From the NCBI GenBank assembly GCA_013399855.1, contig VXAY01001093.1:545327-609326 (forward strand): a stretch of DNA of 64,000 nt. The letters run 5' to 3'. The notes under the pieces are model-generated. The model was not told where the DNA came from and searched no databases. It saw nothing but the letters and a program-made list of their open reading frames with translations. Positions 11,491 through 24,500 of this stretch are shown here, piece after piece (the stretch's first letter is position 1; every line of letters starts with the position of its first letter). Position numbers and translations under genes: made by a program. The stretch is from Oxyruncus cristatus. Lineage: Eukaryota; Chordata; Aves; Passeriformes; Cotingidae.

Positions 11491-14400
11491 GATTACATTA
11501 TCAGCTGGAGTGGAAAGTCACCAGATTACATTTTAGATTTAAATGACTCTTTAATTAACTACCCAATGCTAAAGGAGTAATTCCGGTTGTCTTTAGTAAG
11601 GTTTTCTAGCAGTTGGGACAGTGTATCTTGCATGAACGTGCCGTTATGCTAAAGTTAATGTGTTGAAAGAAAATTGTAAGTAAGCCCTAGAGGAGACATG
11701 AAAATGTTTCCAGTACCTCTAAAACATGCATGCTGTTTACATTCAGCAGCAGCAAAATACACTACGTGATGCAAAGAATTCAGTGGCATGGGACCTCCTA
11801 CAACGGGAGCTGTTCTCCAGCTACAGGATTGCTAACAACCATTTGTAAGGCAAGATGACACCGTGGGTATACGGACAAGCCAACCTGCTACTTGGCATTC
11901 AAGCTTTCATTTTTAACAAGTCTTTAGACAAAACAGTTGTGGAGGAACCCGAGAAAGTGTGCCTTAATGTAAATCGCAGAACAACTCCTTTCAGAATTAG
12001 CAGAGGGCTGAAGCAATGGCTGTGAGATGTGAAGAGCCCATACTTATTTAGTAAAGAAAATAAGCCCTGGAGCTACAGTAAATGACACTGACTCTCAGAG
12101 ATGAGTTGTTATTGTTCAGATTCCTGCAGCTGTACCAGCTGATAGTTTCCAATTGGAATGAAATTATTCATAACCAAAATGTGGGCCAAAGTAAACTGAA
12201 ATCCCTAAATTCCAATATAACATGAAAATAGAGTAAATGAAACAGAAATACATTAAAAAAAGCCTACCAACCATAAAAGTAGTTCACTTCATCTGACAAA
12301 ACAAGGTTTTCCATCTTCCCTGAAAAGAAGGCTGAATTCAATTATGGCATTCTCTCAGAGACTAAAGAGTTTCACTGTAACTACTTCTGCCTCTAAATGC
12401 TTGGCCATAGATGCCAATGTGGGCACTGCTGTGGGAATGCTGTTAGCATTCATTTACTATTTTTAGCTGTTTCTTAATACTTCAGACTCAAAGGTAGTAG
12501 ACAGATGGAGTCATCCTGTGGGCTACATTCAGTGAACTGTTCCCCACTCCTGTTACAAGAAAGAGAATGAAGACTAAAATCACATATGACTATAGAGTAC
12601 ATATGGCAGTTCATGTAATTACTTTCCTTTTTATTACTTTCATTTCCAGGTTAATGAAACTTTGTGTGCTGCGGACAGAATCAGAGTCTTCTTGAATCTA
12701 TGAATATGTAAGGCTATTGGAATAATGTGGTTGCTTCAGACAGTAGTGCTGAACAGATTGCTCTCCCTTAACAACATTGCATCCTGGAATATTGACATTT
12801 CCAACAAAACCAGAAAAAATAAGTACCAGATCTTGTGAACAATTCTTTGCTTGTTCTCTGTTTTTTTTCAGTTTCACGTAGTGGGACTCAATATCCTGGG
12901 TTGCTATGTGTTATTTCATTATAGGAACAGAAATCAAAAGTTGAAGTGAATCAGCAGAGTCAGAATTGAGAGGCCTTCAAATAAAGTACGTAGGTAAAGT
13001 CTCTCAGGGAGACTTTAAGAAGCTGGAGAGAGAGACTGTACCGAGGTGGTGTTTTGCTTATAGCTCTAGTTATTTCAGATTTCCTAACAGCTGAGCAGAT
13101 AGGTTTACTGTTTTCAATGTAAGTGTCATTTAGATTTAAAGTTGCACCTTGCACTATTAGAAGAAGTAATATTAAATATGTCTGCTTTCTAACATTGTGC
13201 TAGAACTAGAGATAGCTCTGGAGTCTGTTGAATTCCACCCAGCTTGACAAGCAGAAATGTTTCCAAAGTTAGGTCCGGTTAAAAACAGTGTGAGTAATGT
13301 TCCCTGGGAGACTTGTCCAATATCTAATTACCAAAACTGAGGGCTTAAATCAATGGGAAAGTGACTACATTACTATTCTGTATGGGTATGCCAGACTTTT
13401 TTCCCTACTTTAGGCAGGTTCTAATTAACAATGTTAGAATTTGTAAGTAATACAAGTTGCTGTGGCTTAAAATTGTATTTCTCCCCTCAGATATGAAAAC
13501 AACCTCATAACAAGGGAGAATTTTAAAGTCAATTCAAGAATTTAAGAGCATACTTACCCCTTCTTAGTAGAAAGGATGGAAATCATCTTTAAAACCTGAT
13601 AAAATGCTACAAAGCTCACTTAGGAAAAAAGTGTTTAATCAAACAGAAGAAAAACTTCCTGTCGCATTGTACCTGCTTTCTAAAAGATACCTTCAAGCAA
13701 CTACTCAATCAGGTGATACGATTTGTGGACAGGACTACATGACGGATGTATGCTTTACTGTTTGCAATGCAGGTACATCACTTCGCCAGCAAAACCTAAC
13801 GAGAGTAAACTGGGAATTTCACAATCACTAAGTAGAGAGGAGAGAATCCCCAAACTGAAAAATATGCTTTCGCAAAGGACATAGGCTGCCCTTTTCACTA
13901 CTTTGTTTTTCCTTCCATCGTCCTGAGGAAAAGGGGGAGGTGGAAGTCTATTAAATTATTTGAGTTTGTGTCAATAGGTACCAACACTCAGGTTTTTGTA
14001 AAACAGAACCTATCTATGCTATACTGATTTAAGCAGTAATACATCATCTGTTCTCCTGACTTTACTGTAGCAAGATGTTGTTTACATTGAGGATGCTGTT
14101 CTAAACAAAACCCTCCCAGAAGACAGCTGTAATAAAAAGGAACCAAACAAAACACTATTGAACTTACCAGTAAGTAAATAAATCAAATTTATTTTTCCTG
14201 TTACAAAAAATAATCTTGTCTAGTAAGCTGACTGATTTTCTCCATCATTGCTTCTTCCATGGTTTGGTTGATGTATGCAATGTCAAGTTTCAACTGAACC
14301 TATATATTAAAAAGTCTTTAAGTTTATGCATAGCATTATATGATGTTATATTAAAAACCCCCTATAATTTTTATTTTCTCTGGCAGCAGCATAAGCTCAA

Positions 14401-17400
14401 AATAAATTTCTTTCCTCACTGACCGGACAATGAGTCCATGCCAAAGTATTATCCACCTTTTATCAAGTTTTGATGATCTGAATTATGCTGACATGCAGGA
14501 GAGATGTATTTCACTGCTAGCTAACAGCATGGAAAGATACTTTTAATTGTAGTTTAATATGAGCTACGCTTAAGCTAATTAAAAAATCATATTGTTCTAT
14601 TGGTTTAACCATGTAATCATTTGAGTAATTATTAATCCATTTTCTTAAAAATCCTTAGTTAGCATAAAAATGTTTAGAGAAACTTCAGTAAAATGCCAGG
14701 AGAAATACTGGGGGAGTAGTGACTATTTCCTGTCTAACACCAGTTGCCTTTTGCTGACTTCAGAGAAATCGGAAAATATCCTTGTCAGCCATCTGCAGTC
14801 AGCAGTTACTGAATGTCTGTCATCTTCTGATAATTTTGCTTCCTTAGGAAACCAACTTTTATGCTCACATAATACTCATATAATGCTCAAGTAACACAGT
14901 CTACACTCTCTGCTGACTGGGACTGTGTCATTTAAGTGAAAGACCTGCAAAATATAGAGTGGTACAAAACATGGGATCAGAAATAAGTCTTAAAGACAAA
15001 GGCATTTATGTTTTTTTGTGTCTTTTATTATTGTAGGCTCTCTCTCCAAAGATGCACAATACACTAAAGCATTATTTCTTGAACTGTCTAGGGTAGTGAC
15101 ATGGAATTTGACTTCCAGATAAGACTAAAAAAGGAAGTAAAAGTTGTAATTCAGATCAGCCTACAAAAAAGAAAGGAATAAGTCAAGAATGTACCTGTCA
15201 AGAGGACCCTTTTTCAGAAGGTGAGTGGGAAGTGAGGAGTAAATCATGGGAGGCCAGAGGCAGAGGTACAAGAGCCACTCAAATCAGAGCTATTCCAGAC
15301 CCTCTAAGTACCTGTTGAGCAACTGGAGGGGTTTACTCATACTCCTAATGGATGGTCCATTACCAGTTAGACTTACAGTCAGCTGCAGATAAACTGCTCT
15401 TAAACTTAGCTTCTGAAGAGATTCAGCGTAATCAGTTTCCCAGTCAGCCCAGGTGGCCTATTTATTCCTTACTTGGTCACACAAATTTTCTTGAGGATAT
15501 CAGATTATTTCACATGGACTGTAGCCTTTGCAGGTACCTAAATAGTAGGAGTTTACCAAGATTTTCTCACAGCCTATGGAAGGCAATCTTCCTGTTGTGG
15601 GGACGGCAGCATGTGAGTGATGCAACTTGAACTTGTATATATAAAGCATAAACCAAGATGTGAGAAACGGTGGTAATATAGAGTAATTATCATGTAATTT
15701 GATGCAATTTTTCCCAAGAACAACTGGTGCATCAAAATTATCGCTAGTCCAGCCAGTGAGACAACTGGACAGTTTAGTTCAGTGGGTACTTACTACTTAG
15801 TTTCCGCATCATAGTCTATTATATTTTTACCTTTGCCAAAACTCTCTCAGCACAAGGACAAGAAGATAATAGAAAACATTTCCTATGGAACACAAAAGAT
15901 CCTCTCATCATCATTTTTTGCCTGCAACAATGCCTGACAAGTGTTATGGGAGAATGGACTCAGCTAGTTGAAGAAATGAAACAATTTGATACAGTATTTC
16001 ACAAAAAAATTATAAAGTTTATATTATGATGGGAACTGGAGTTCTGTTTGGACAATGGTACACGTTTCTGGCCTGGCTACACTATTAATTTTTTTTTCAT
16101 TCTCCCATCTGCTCTTCAAAGGGAAATGTTTAGGTAGAAGAAATTCCACATGGAAAAATGAAGATCCTCCCTGTTGCTAAGAGTTTGTAAAACTCATATG
16201 AGAGAATCACCTCTGAGGGGAACTTTCTACACCGTGGACATGCATAACCATCACCAGGTGGAGAAAAAAATAATTCCAGGATGTTCACACTCTGTCATGT
16301 CTTGCTATGTGTTGTCTGATAATCCCCTAAATTGATTTCATTTATTATATCCTGTGTTCTTATGCCTAATAACGGTCTTAAATAAACAAGAAAGAAAAGG
16401 GAAGGGAAGGGAAGGGAAGGGAAGGGAAGGGAAGATACCCTTAATATCCCTGAAGATCTCTATGAAATGACAGTGGATTCTAAGGCACTAGTTGTATTGC
16501 ATGCCTGAAATGCGATAGAGGAAAAAAAAGGCCACATAAATTTGATCCAAATGACTAAGTTTAGCTATTTCATGAGCAAATCAAGATGACAAGGTAATGT
16601 CATTTAATTAAAGAAAGGTCATTGTTTTGACATGTTTAATTCAACCTGCAGTAATCTGATCAGCCTTCAGAGTGTAGAAAATCTGAAGATGACTTGGCTT
16701 TATCTGTTTTGGCACTTCAACTGCTTATTAATTAATGATGTGAACTTTGAACATATAAGGCAGTTTTCATCATATGCTAACAAGCAGCCTCATAGCGTCT
16801 CCTTGTCAACACTAGCTTCATGTTCTACTTCCACAACTTTTCCAAGTATTTTGAAATGACACCCTAGATTCTTAATCCCTTTTTCTCCCACTGAAGCCTG
16901 TAATGAATAAAAAAAAATATAATAATTAGAAGTTTTTGTCATTATTGACAAATTCTTAGAACTTATACTTGTAAAGGCTTCCAGCAGTAATGTAAATCCA
17001 TTAATTTTCAGAAGCGATACAATTTGTAGGAACTAAAAAGTCACCCAAATGCACTGCCTCAACATCTTCTTGTACTAAGTTTATAAGGGACTCATATTGT
17101 GGTTCACATTTTTTCCTATTTACACACTGCATAATAACTGCAATGTTCCTACCTGTCCTTTAACTCTGCACAGAACTACAACTGTGAGGATGTTAATTGC
17201 CTTCTAACAGAGTCCTTATTGCTGTTACATATTGATGTGTTTAGATGATTGCATCCATGTAGACAGGCTATCCTCTATTTCATAATTTCACAGTTGTGTA
17301 AGCAACCACTTGAAAAGCTTTCAGAGCACTCATCTTCAGAACTGAAAATGTAAAAATATTTTTTTGACAGAAAAATGAAGATTTTTCTGAAATGACTGAT

Positions 17401-20102
17401 AGAGAATACAGAACAGCATGGGAAATGAAGGTCCATTGAAGCAAAGTTTGTCCAGGTTATGCCCAAGAAATCTTTTTTACAGTGTTTAAACTTATGACAA
17501 CTGCACTCCATAGAACAGCCAGTCACAGTGTTAACAGTTGTGCCCTGAGAGTGAGAAGGTTTTGGTAATAAATCTGGAAATCAAACTATTTCTAAAAAAT
17601 TAAATTGGAATAGCTCTTTCTTTGAAAGTCTGACATCACTTTTCTGTGTCTGAAAAACATCAATGTATATGGTTACAGTCTTCCTGAATCCTGTTGCGTG
17701 GACAGTCACCAAGTTGCTGATCCAGTCTATGCATTCATTGTGCTTCTTAGAGGAGTGAACCTGAGCTACATTCAAGATACCGAATTTGTGGCTGTCCTAT
17801 CAGATATTGCCACAGTTGCAAAACCAATACTGGTGCAGGACACAGTGTAAAGCCCAAGCCTGTGTAGGAGATTAAATATGATATTATTTTATGATTGGTG
17901 AAGAAGTTAACATCACAAAGATAACAAATCACTAATATAAAGCTTTAGAAAGACAAAAATTTTTTTTCAGTCCTTGTGCAAGTAGAGAAGAGTAGTCCTC
18001 AGGTCGAAGTCTAGCTCAGTTCCCCTATGCCACAAGGAGATTTTAGAACTATTCTATTTTATTAATCCTGTTCTTTTTGCTTCAATTTTTTCATTTGTCA
18101 GTAAATGGTTTCCTGCAAAAAGTTTTTTTTCCTGATACTTTGTTTTAACAAGACCCTGCCTTGTGTTTTCTAATAGTAGTGGGGCAATGCTACTGTGTTT
18201 TATATGCATAACTTCTAGTGCTATTCAGAGCGGGGGTGGGAATCCAACAGATCAATCCTGTCACCTTCACATCTTAGATGAGCCAAAGACATGAAGATAC
18301 TTAAAGATATACTCATTCAGATGCTTTTTAAACAGAAAATGGAAGTTAGTTTCCAAACTAAGCCTAAGATCCACTGGTTGAAATGAATGTGTGAATTAAT
18401 CAGAGTTCAGCATAAGAAAACCAACGATTCTTTGATCTACAGCTGCCTTCAAATCTTGTTTAAGGAATAGTGAAATTATGTTATTTCCTGAAGTTACATA
18501 ATTAAATTAATTTAATTTGTATAATTTATTTTTAGAGACAAAAAAGACATTGTTTTTGGGAGAAAAAAATTAAAGCAAAAGGATTTAATTTCAAAGTTGT
18601 TTTTAGGTGCTTCTACTCTCTTCTAAGACATTCTGTACTCTAAAATGATGTAATGTCTACCTCAGTGGATTGAATTCAGATTCATCTGGTTAATCTCTAT
18701 CATAAAGAAAAACAGAGGCATGAGACAACGGATTGGAGCTTTCAATGAATTCAAATGAAAATACAATTTTTCCATGTTTTTTACCTTTTTAATGTTTTGG
18801 ATATCAGGCATTTTCATTTAAAATCTTAATAAAGAAGTACGTTTGTTATATTTTTATGTCAGTGACATTTGTATATTAGGCTGTCTGATTGTATCGTATT
18901 TATTATGTTATCTTTTAAAACGGGCCCAAATCCTTTTAGAAGAGAATGTGAACCTTGCAGAAATACTGAGACTTAAACAACTGTATGCTACCTATATTTC
19001 CCTTGACCTGAGCCACATCATCACTGCTTATTTTACTGAAGAAAAGGAACTAGAAAGATCAGGCAGGGCACTCCTTTAAATAAGAATAATACACCCCACC
19101 ACCCTGAACTCCAACATCCTTTATTCTGATTTCTTATTTGTTCCTTACACAAAGGACTTAGTTTAGAAAAAATCAGTTCTTTATTTTCAAACAGTAAAAA
19201 ATTTCTTTATTTTTAATTTCTGTTACATTTTTCAGATAAGACTAGGCTAAAAACCAAGGTTCCACCAGAACAGGTTTTTTTCCAGCCAAGATATAACCAC
19301 CGCCTTTAAGAACTGACTGAAGTGTTTCCATCTGCATTGAGTGCTGCACCTGAAGCCTGTGTTGGAGGTTTTATCCTGCCAACATTTATATGCTGATTAC
19401 TTCTGTAAAACTTGAGAGTCATTTCCCCAGCAGCACCTGGAATAATTGCAGAGTGACTGGCAAATGACTCATGAAGGTACTGTTAAGTGTGCCAGTCACC
19501 GTGCAACTAATAATTCTCCAAAATCAATGTGAAACATCAGCACATGACATTTTGCTTCACTGCAACCCTGTTTTTGTTTCCCCGTCCCTTGATTTGTTTG
19601 TTGCTGCCTGTAAAAATGACAACAAAAGGAAGGACAATCTACACTAGATTCTTTTTCATGAAAATGAACTACATTCATTAAAATGAAGAATGAGAGAAAA
19701 GGCTGCTAAATCCAACACGGTTTCATCAAAATAGATGACTACTTATTGGCTGAAGATGCCTTTTACATTGACATGCACCAATTGTGCTTTATTTCTTCTG
19801 CTGAACAGCATTTAGTTCAACACGTAATGTACTTTTAAACAGGTCAAAACAACTCATTGTTTAAAATGTGGATCTTAAGTTCTCGAAGAACAACATTTAC
19901 ACAATACACTCACCACAGATGATTTTCTGGTTAACTCCTTAAAGAAGATGTCAGTGTAAGTACTGCATTGCATCTGGCTTTTTCCATCTGAGAATGATAA
20001 ATTATTTCAAAGCTATCTTCACATCACTTCATGCCAAAAACTCCCTCTTAAAAGAGAAATCAGGCTACTTAGTCAGTTCAATAATTTATTATAGTTTACT
20101 TT
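11491..20102. other. unique AT-rich DNA, no gene seen
   Basis: No interspersed repeat or coding exon could be recognised over 8.6 kb. The longest open frames (for example 15352-15630, 13604-13831) have no motif and no distinct composition. Contents worth noting are a perfect 8-bp hairpin at 12996-13016, an AAGGG pentanucleotide repeat at 16397-16434, and a run of CAG- and splice-like signals too weak to call exons (for example the acceptor-like tract ending at about 12650). It could be intron or intergenic. Confidence 0.55.
16397..16434 (+). repeat. (AAGGG)n pentanucleotide repeat
   Basis: Seven complete perfect AAGGG units plus a partial one. The plus strand carries evenly spaced G-triplets with AA loops, a layout able to form a G-quadruplex. 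Being uninterrupted, it is probably length-variable between individuals. Confidence 0.95.
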
Positions 20103-21559
20103 TGTATTGGGTTTTTGTGTCAGGGTTTTGATAGTGGGATGCTATGGAGTGGCCTTTGTGAGAAATTGCCAGAAGTTTACCCCGTGTTTGATAGAGCCAA
20201 TGCCAAGATGGACCCGCCACTGGTGAAGGCCAAGCCTGTCAGGAATGGTGGCAGTGCACCAGGGCATGGTTAAGAAGGGGTGGTGGTGGGAATCTCTTGC
20301 ACAGCAGCAGCCAGAGAAGAGAGTGGTGAGCAACAGCCCTGCAGACACTCAGGTCAGCGAAGAAGGAGGGGAAGGAGAGACTTCTGGCACCAATGCAGAC
20401 TACCCTGCAGCCCATGGGGAAGACCACAGTGGAGCAGATGGATATCTGAAGAAGGCTGTTACACTGTAGGAAGCCTGCTGGAGTAGGTTCCTGGTGGGGA
20501 CTCTGGATTCATGCAGAGAGGAGTCCCTGCTGGAGCAGGTTTGCTGGTGGGACATGTGACTCAATGGAGGACCCACTCTGGAGCCAGCTGTGCCTGCAGG
20601 ACTGCACCCCATGGGAGGGAACACGTACTGGAGCAGGAGAAGAGTGTGAGGAGTCCAACTTCTGAGGAGGAAGCAGCAGCAGAGAACACATGAAGAACTG
20701 ACCATAAACCCCATTCACAGAATATCACAGAATATGCCAGTTGGGAGGGACCCATGAGGATTGTTGAGTCCAACTCTTGGCCCTGCACAGGACCATCCCC
20801 AAGAGTCACACCACATGCCCAAGAGTATCATACAAATCTTTTTTGAATTCTATCAGGCTTGGTGCTGAGACCACTTCTCTGGAAAGCCTGTTCCAGCATC
20901 CAAACACCCCCTGGGTGAAGAATCTTTTCCTAATATCTAAGCTAAACCTTCCTGACACAACTTCAGGCCATTCCCTTGGGTCCTGTCACTGGTACTCACA
21001 GAGAAGAGATCAGTGCCTGCCCCTCTACTTCCCCTCACGAGGAATTTGTAGAATATGATGAAATCTCCACTCAGTCTCCTCTTCTCCAGGCTGAACAGAC
21101 CAAGTGATCTCAGCTGCTCCTCATACAGCTTCCCCTCAAGGCACTTCACCATTTTCATTGTCCTCCTTTGGACGCTCTCTAAGACCTTAATATCTTTCTT
21201 ATATTGAGGTGATGAAAACTGCCCCATACCCCACTCCCATGTACTGCTGGGCAAGAGGAGGTAGAGAAGATCAAGAGTGAAGCTGGGCCCAAGAAAAAGG
21301 GAGAGGTGGGCGGAAGGTGTTTTAAGATTTGGTTTCATTTCTCTTTATCCTACTCTGATTAGATTGGTGCTAAATCACATTAATTTCCCCGAGGTGAGTC
21401 TGTTTTGCCCATGATAAAAACTGCTGAGTGATCTCTCTCTGTCCTTGTCTCAATCCAGGAATCTTTCCTTATATTTTCTCTCCCCTGTCCTGATGAGGAA
21501 GGGAGTGACAGGGTGGCTTTGGTGGGCACATGGCATCCAGCAAGGGTCCACTTGCCACA
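20103..21559 (+). mobile_element. LTR of an endogenous retrovirus, split by a CR1
   Basis: A plus-strand LTR of about 945 bp once the inserted CR1 (20717-21228) is removed. It begins TGTATTGGG and ends GCCACA. In between are repeated short modules of the type GGAGCAGG and CCCATGG, a 3' part with TTTTAAGATTTGGTTTCATTT, and a U5 with CTGAGTGATCTCTCTCTGTCC. I recognise this from memory as an LTR family common in non-galliform birds, probably ERVL-like. No matching target-site duplication is visible (ACTTT before, TTAGG after), and the polyadenylation hexamer has decayed (about 21370), so it is an old copy. The two overlapping frames on each strand are not genes. Confidence 0.8.
20717..21228 (-). 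mobile_element. CR1 3' fragment nested in the LTR
   Basis: On the minus strand this gives the end of CR1 ORF2 ([24 protein letters not shown], from about 21140 downward), the 3' UTR, and terminal ATTCTGTG octamers at 20717-20732. It is 5'-truncated. LTR sequence continues on both sides, so the CR1 landed after the LTR was in place. The flanks are CCCCATTC (20709-20716) and CCCCACTC (21229-21236), a possible imperfect 8-bp duplication, though CR1 insertions usually make none. Confidence 0.88.
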
Positions 21560-24500
21560 TTAGGTGTAATAATATCTAAGTCCAGATCAACTACTTGATA
21601 TGAAGAAGTCCTGACCAGAGCTGTATCGGAATATTTTGACAACATGTTTATCATCAAAAAAAGTGTGTCAGTGGAAAAAGGTTTAAATTTAAACCTAAAT
21701 CTTCTATATATAATTTTTATAGGAGAGTTAAACATGAGATTTTCCCTAAGGACTCCCATATCTAGATAGATGCCCTAAATTCTTGTCTTCTGTTTCCTTT
21801 GCATTACACCTCTTCTGCTCACATTATATTCTTCATCCTATTTCTGGATGGGTTTGGTTTCTGTCTAATGCACAATAAAATACTTTTACAACCCTCAGAG
21901 GTTTCTGAAAGATAAAAGTTTGATTTTCTGTCAGGTCCTGATTTAAAACAGTATTACAGAAACTGCCAAGAAAATAACATGGTCCATCACTTATGATTGC
22001 CACAGAAAGAAATAATCACAAGCATTTATAGCCAGTCTGTAGGTTTAGCTATATTTTAATGGGAATAAGACCAGAAGGTTTGGGATTAGGGTAATATAAC
22101 CAGTGTTAGATTAGGATACACTTGAATGCTGTCCAAAAGAATAGTTCCCACCTGTTCTCCTATTTGTAATGGGACTCTGTGGCTTCAGAATATGTATGAC
22201 CTGTAATTCTATTATTCTGCGAGTGCAGAATAATCAAATTAGGAAAATGCAAATTATGTAGAAAGTTTGTGGGGTTTTTTTTCCATCTTGTTACTCCTGA
22301 TTTAAAATTATGCCTCAGAGCAGTTACCACTACCATAATAAAGTGATCTTTCTTTGGTTTACTTGACTACCAAAATGTAAAGAAGACAATAATTATTCTA
22401 ATGAACTGGGAATTCTGTAAACCTCATCAGTCTGCATATTTCTACCACTGTATTTCAAAATATTTTCTTCCTCCTTCTTTTTCCAAATAACCACTTCCTG
22501 ATGCTCTTCTCCTGTTTTCACTCACTGTAAGATCCTTTGGAAGAATCCTGTCCCAGGCTGTACCTGAATTGTTCCTGATGCCTAACATCCCTGACTGAGA
22601 AGTAGCCACAGGAGGACAGCAGCCACTGCTAGGCAGGCCCTACTTTCCAGGTAGGGAAACATGTCATTCATCACGCACTATAAATGCTCCTCAGGACACA
22701 CACCACCATCCTGGAGCTACATTTGAAAATATGTAAATGTAATTATCCAGTGACTACTCATGGTAGCCTCTGCTTTAATGTGTTAATGCTCTCAGCTTCT
22801 CAAGACAGACCAGCAGGATTAAGCCCAGAACTAAGAAGGGAGAGACACTGGTGTGTGCCAATTGAGTTGAATGAATTGAACTTGTGTTGTTTGAAGTTGT
22901 ACAGAGCAACTCTCACATATTAAAGGACAGATACCTTCACAACTTCATATATTCTAATAGGAACATCTTGGAAATTGGAACTACTGTTTTTTATTCTGCT
23001 ACTACCATATTATTTAAATCATCAAATTTACAAGCTATATCTTTCAGATCATATTTATTTCCTCTCTGAATGTTTTCTCTCTCAGGAACATCAGAAAGTG
23101 TCCCATGTGAAAAATGGTTCTAATTATGTGTTGTGGCAAAACTCTCCTGAACTACAGAGGGAGTAAAAAGAAGAAAGTCTGAACTTCATTTATGGGGAGA
23201 GCAAATGGGTCGCCTTTTGACCAACAGGAACAGACTCAATATAAATTCTACTGCAAGGAACCTCAGAATTTTTAAAATGAGAGCAAGTCAGAAAACAGAG
23301 GAAGACGTACCCAGAACAACAGGGGACAAATGGTTACAGCTTAGTATATGTGTGAGACTGGAGGTAAGAAAAGGGAAACATACCCCCTACCTATCCTTCT
23401 GAGTCTGAAGTACATGTTCCCATCTGAAAACTTATCTGTAGGCCGCTTGAATGGGACATACAGGCTGTATTTGGCATACAGGTTGCTGTCATAAAAACCT
23501 TTCTGTAGAAGGTGCCACTAGGAATACAACAGTAACTTCATATTTTCTCTTTCACTAATTCAGTATATACAATATACATACTAGTAAAAACTCTCATATA
23601 ACTAATTTATCACACTGCCTATGAATTCTACCAAGCCCATAAAGCTTCTACTTCCTAATTAAATATTTTAAATCTAGTATCTAACCAAAGTTTACTATTA
23701 GAAGAAAACTGAGGATGAATAGCAAGGTGTGCATTTTCTTTCTTAGTTCATCAAGTACAATATTTATGTATTCATGCCCTGTTTAAGAGGTTGTCATAAA
23801 TGGGCTGAAGATGCTTATGAGAGCCAGTCATTCATAGAAGTTATAGAAGCTCCTCCATCTTCCAAGAACAACCTCCCAATTAACTGCTTCAACATGAAAT
23901 TGTGAAATTCTTAACATGATAATACTAAGAAGCACAACATTTGGTGAAGATATTTTGATATGAACAGAGCTGGTAGCAGTAATACAGCAATAATTGCTAG
24001 CTCATTTACGGCCTATTTAGCTCGTGCAGTGAACCAGATGAGAACAGCTAATGAGCACAGCTTCTTGCTGTAATTAGTAGAACAGTAGTGGCTCGCAGAT
24101 GATTTACAGTTTGCTAAAGTCAGTGTATTTACTGAAAAGCTTGTGTTCTCTGTGAAGTTGTGCCCATACAATGAACTGAAGATGCCACACTTTACTTTCT
24201 AATAAGCCTTAAGATTTGATTTATAATGACATCAGAATTCATGTAAATCTAACAAAAGTACAACACTGGAGATTTGTGTGTGCTGTCTCTTAGGCTGCAT
24301 CCTAGTTTATCAGAACTTATTTTGCCAGTTGGTGCATTTGCTTTATTTTCTTTTGTTGCAGAAATAGGTTAAAAACCAAATGGTATAATTCTTGCCCTAC
24401 TGGCAAAGTCAAGACCATTTTATGTTGTGGTAGATCACAGAAATATGTGCTTTACAGAGTTAGAATTCAAATGGGTAAAAGAAGGGACAGAAAAATAGGG

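Noticed and set aside
12625..12715. Acceptor-like pyrimidine tract and CAG followed by a GTAAG
   Set aside because: A lone acceptor/donor pair in AT-rich DNA is common by chance; the enclosed frame shows no conserved peptide.
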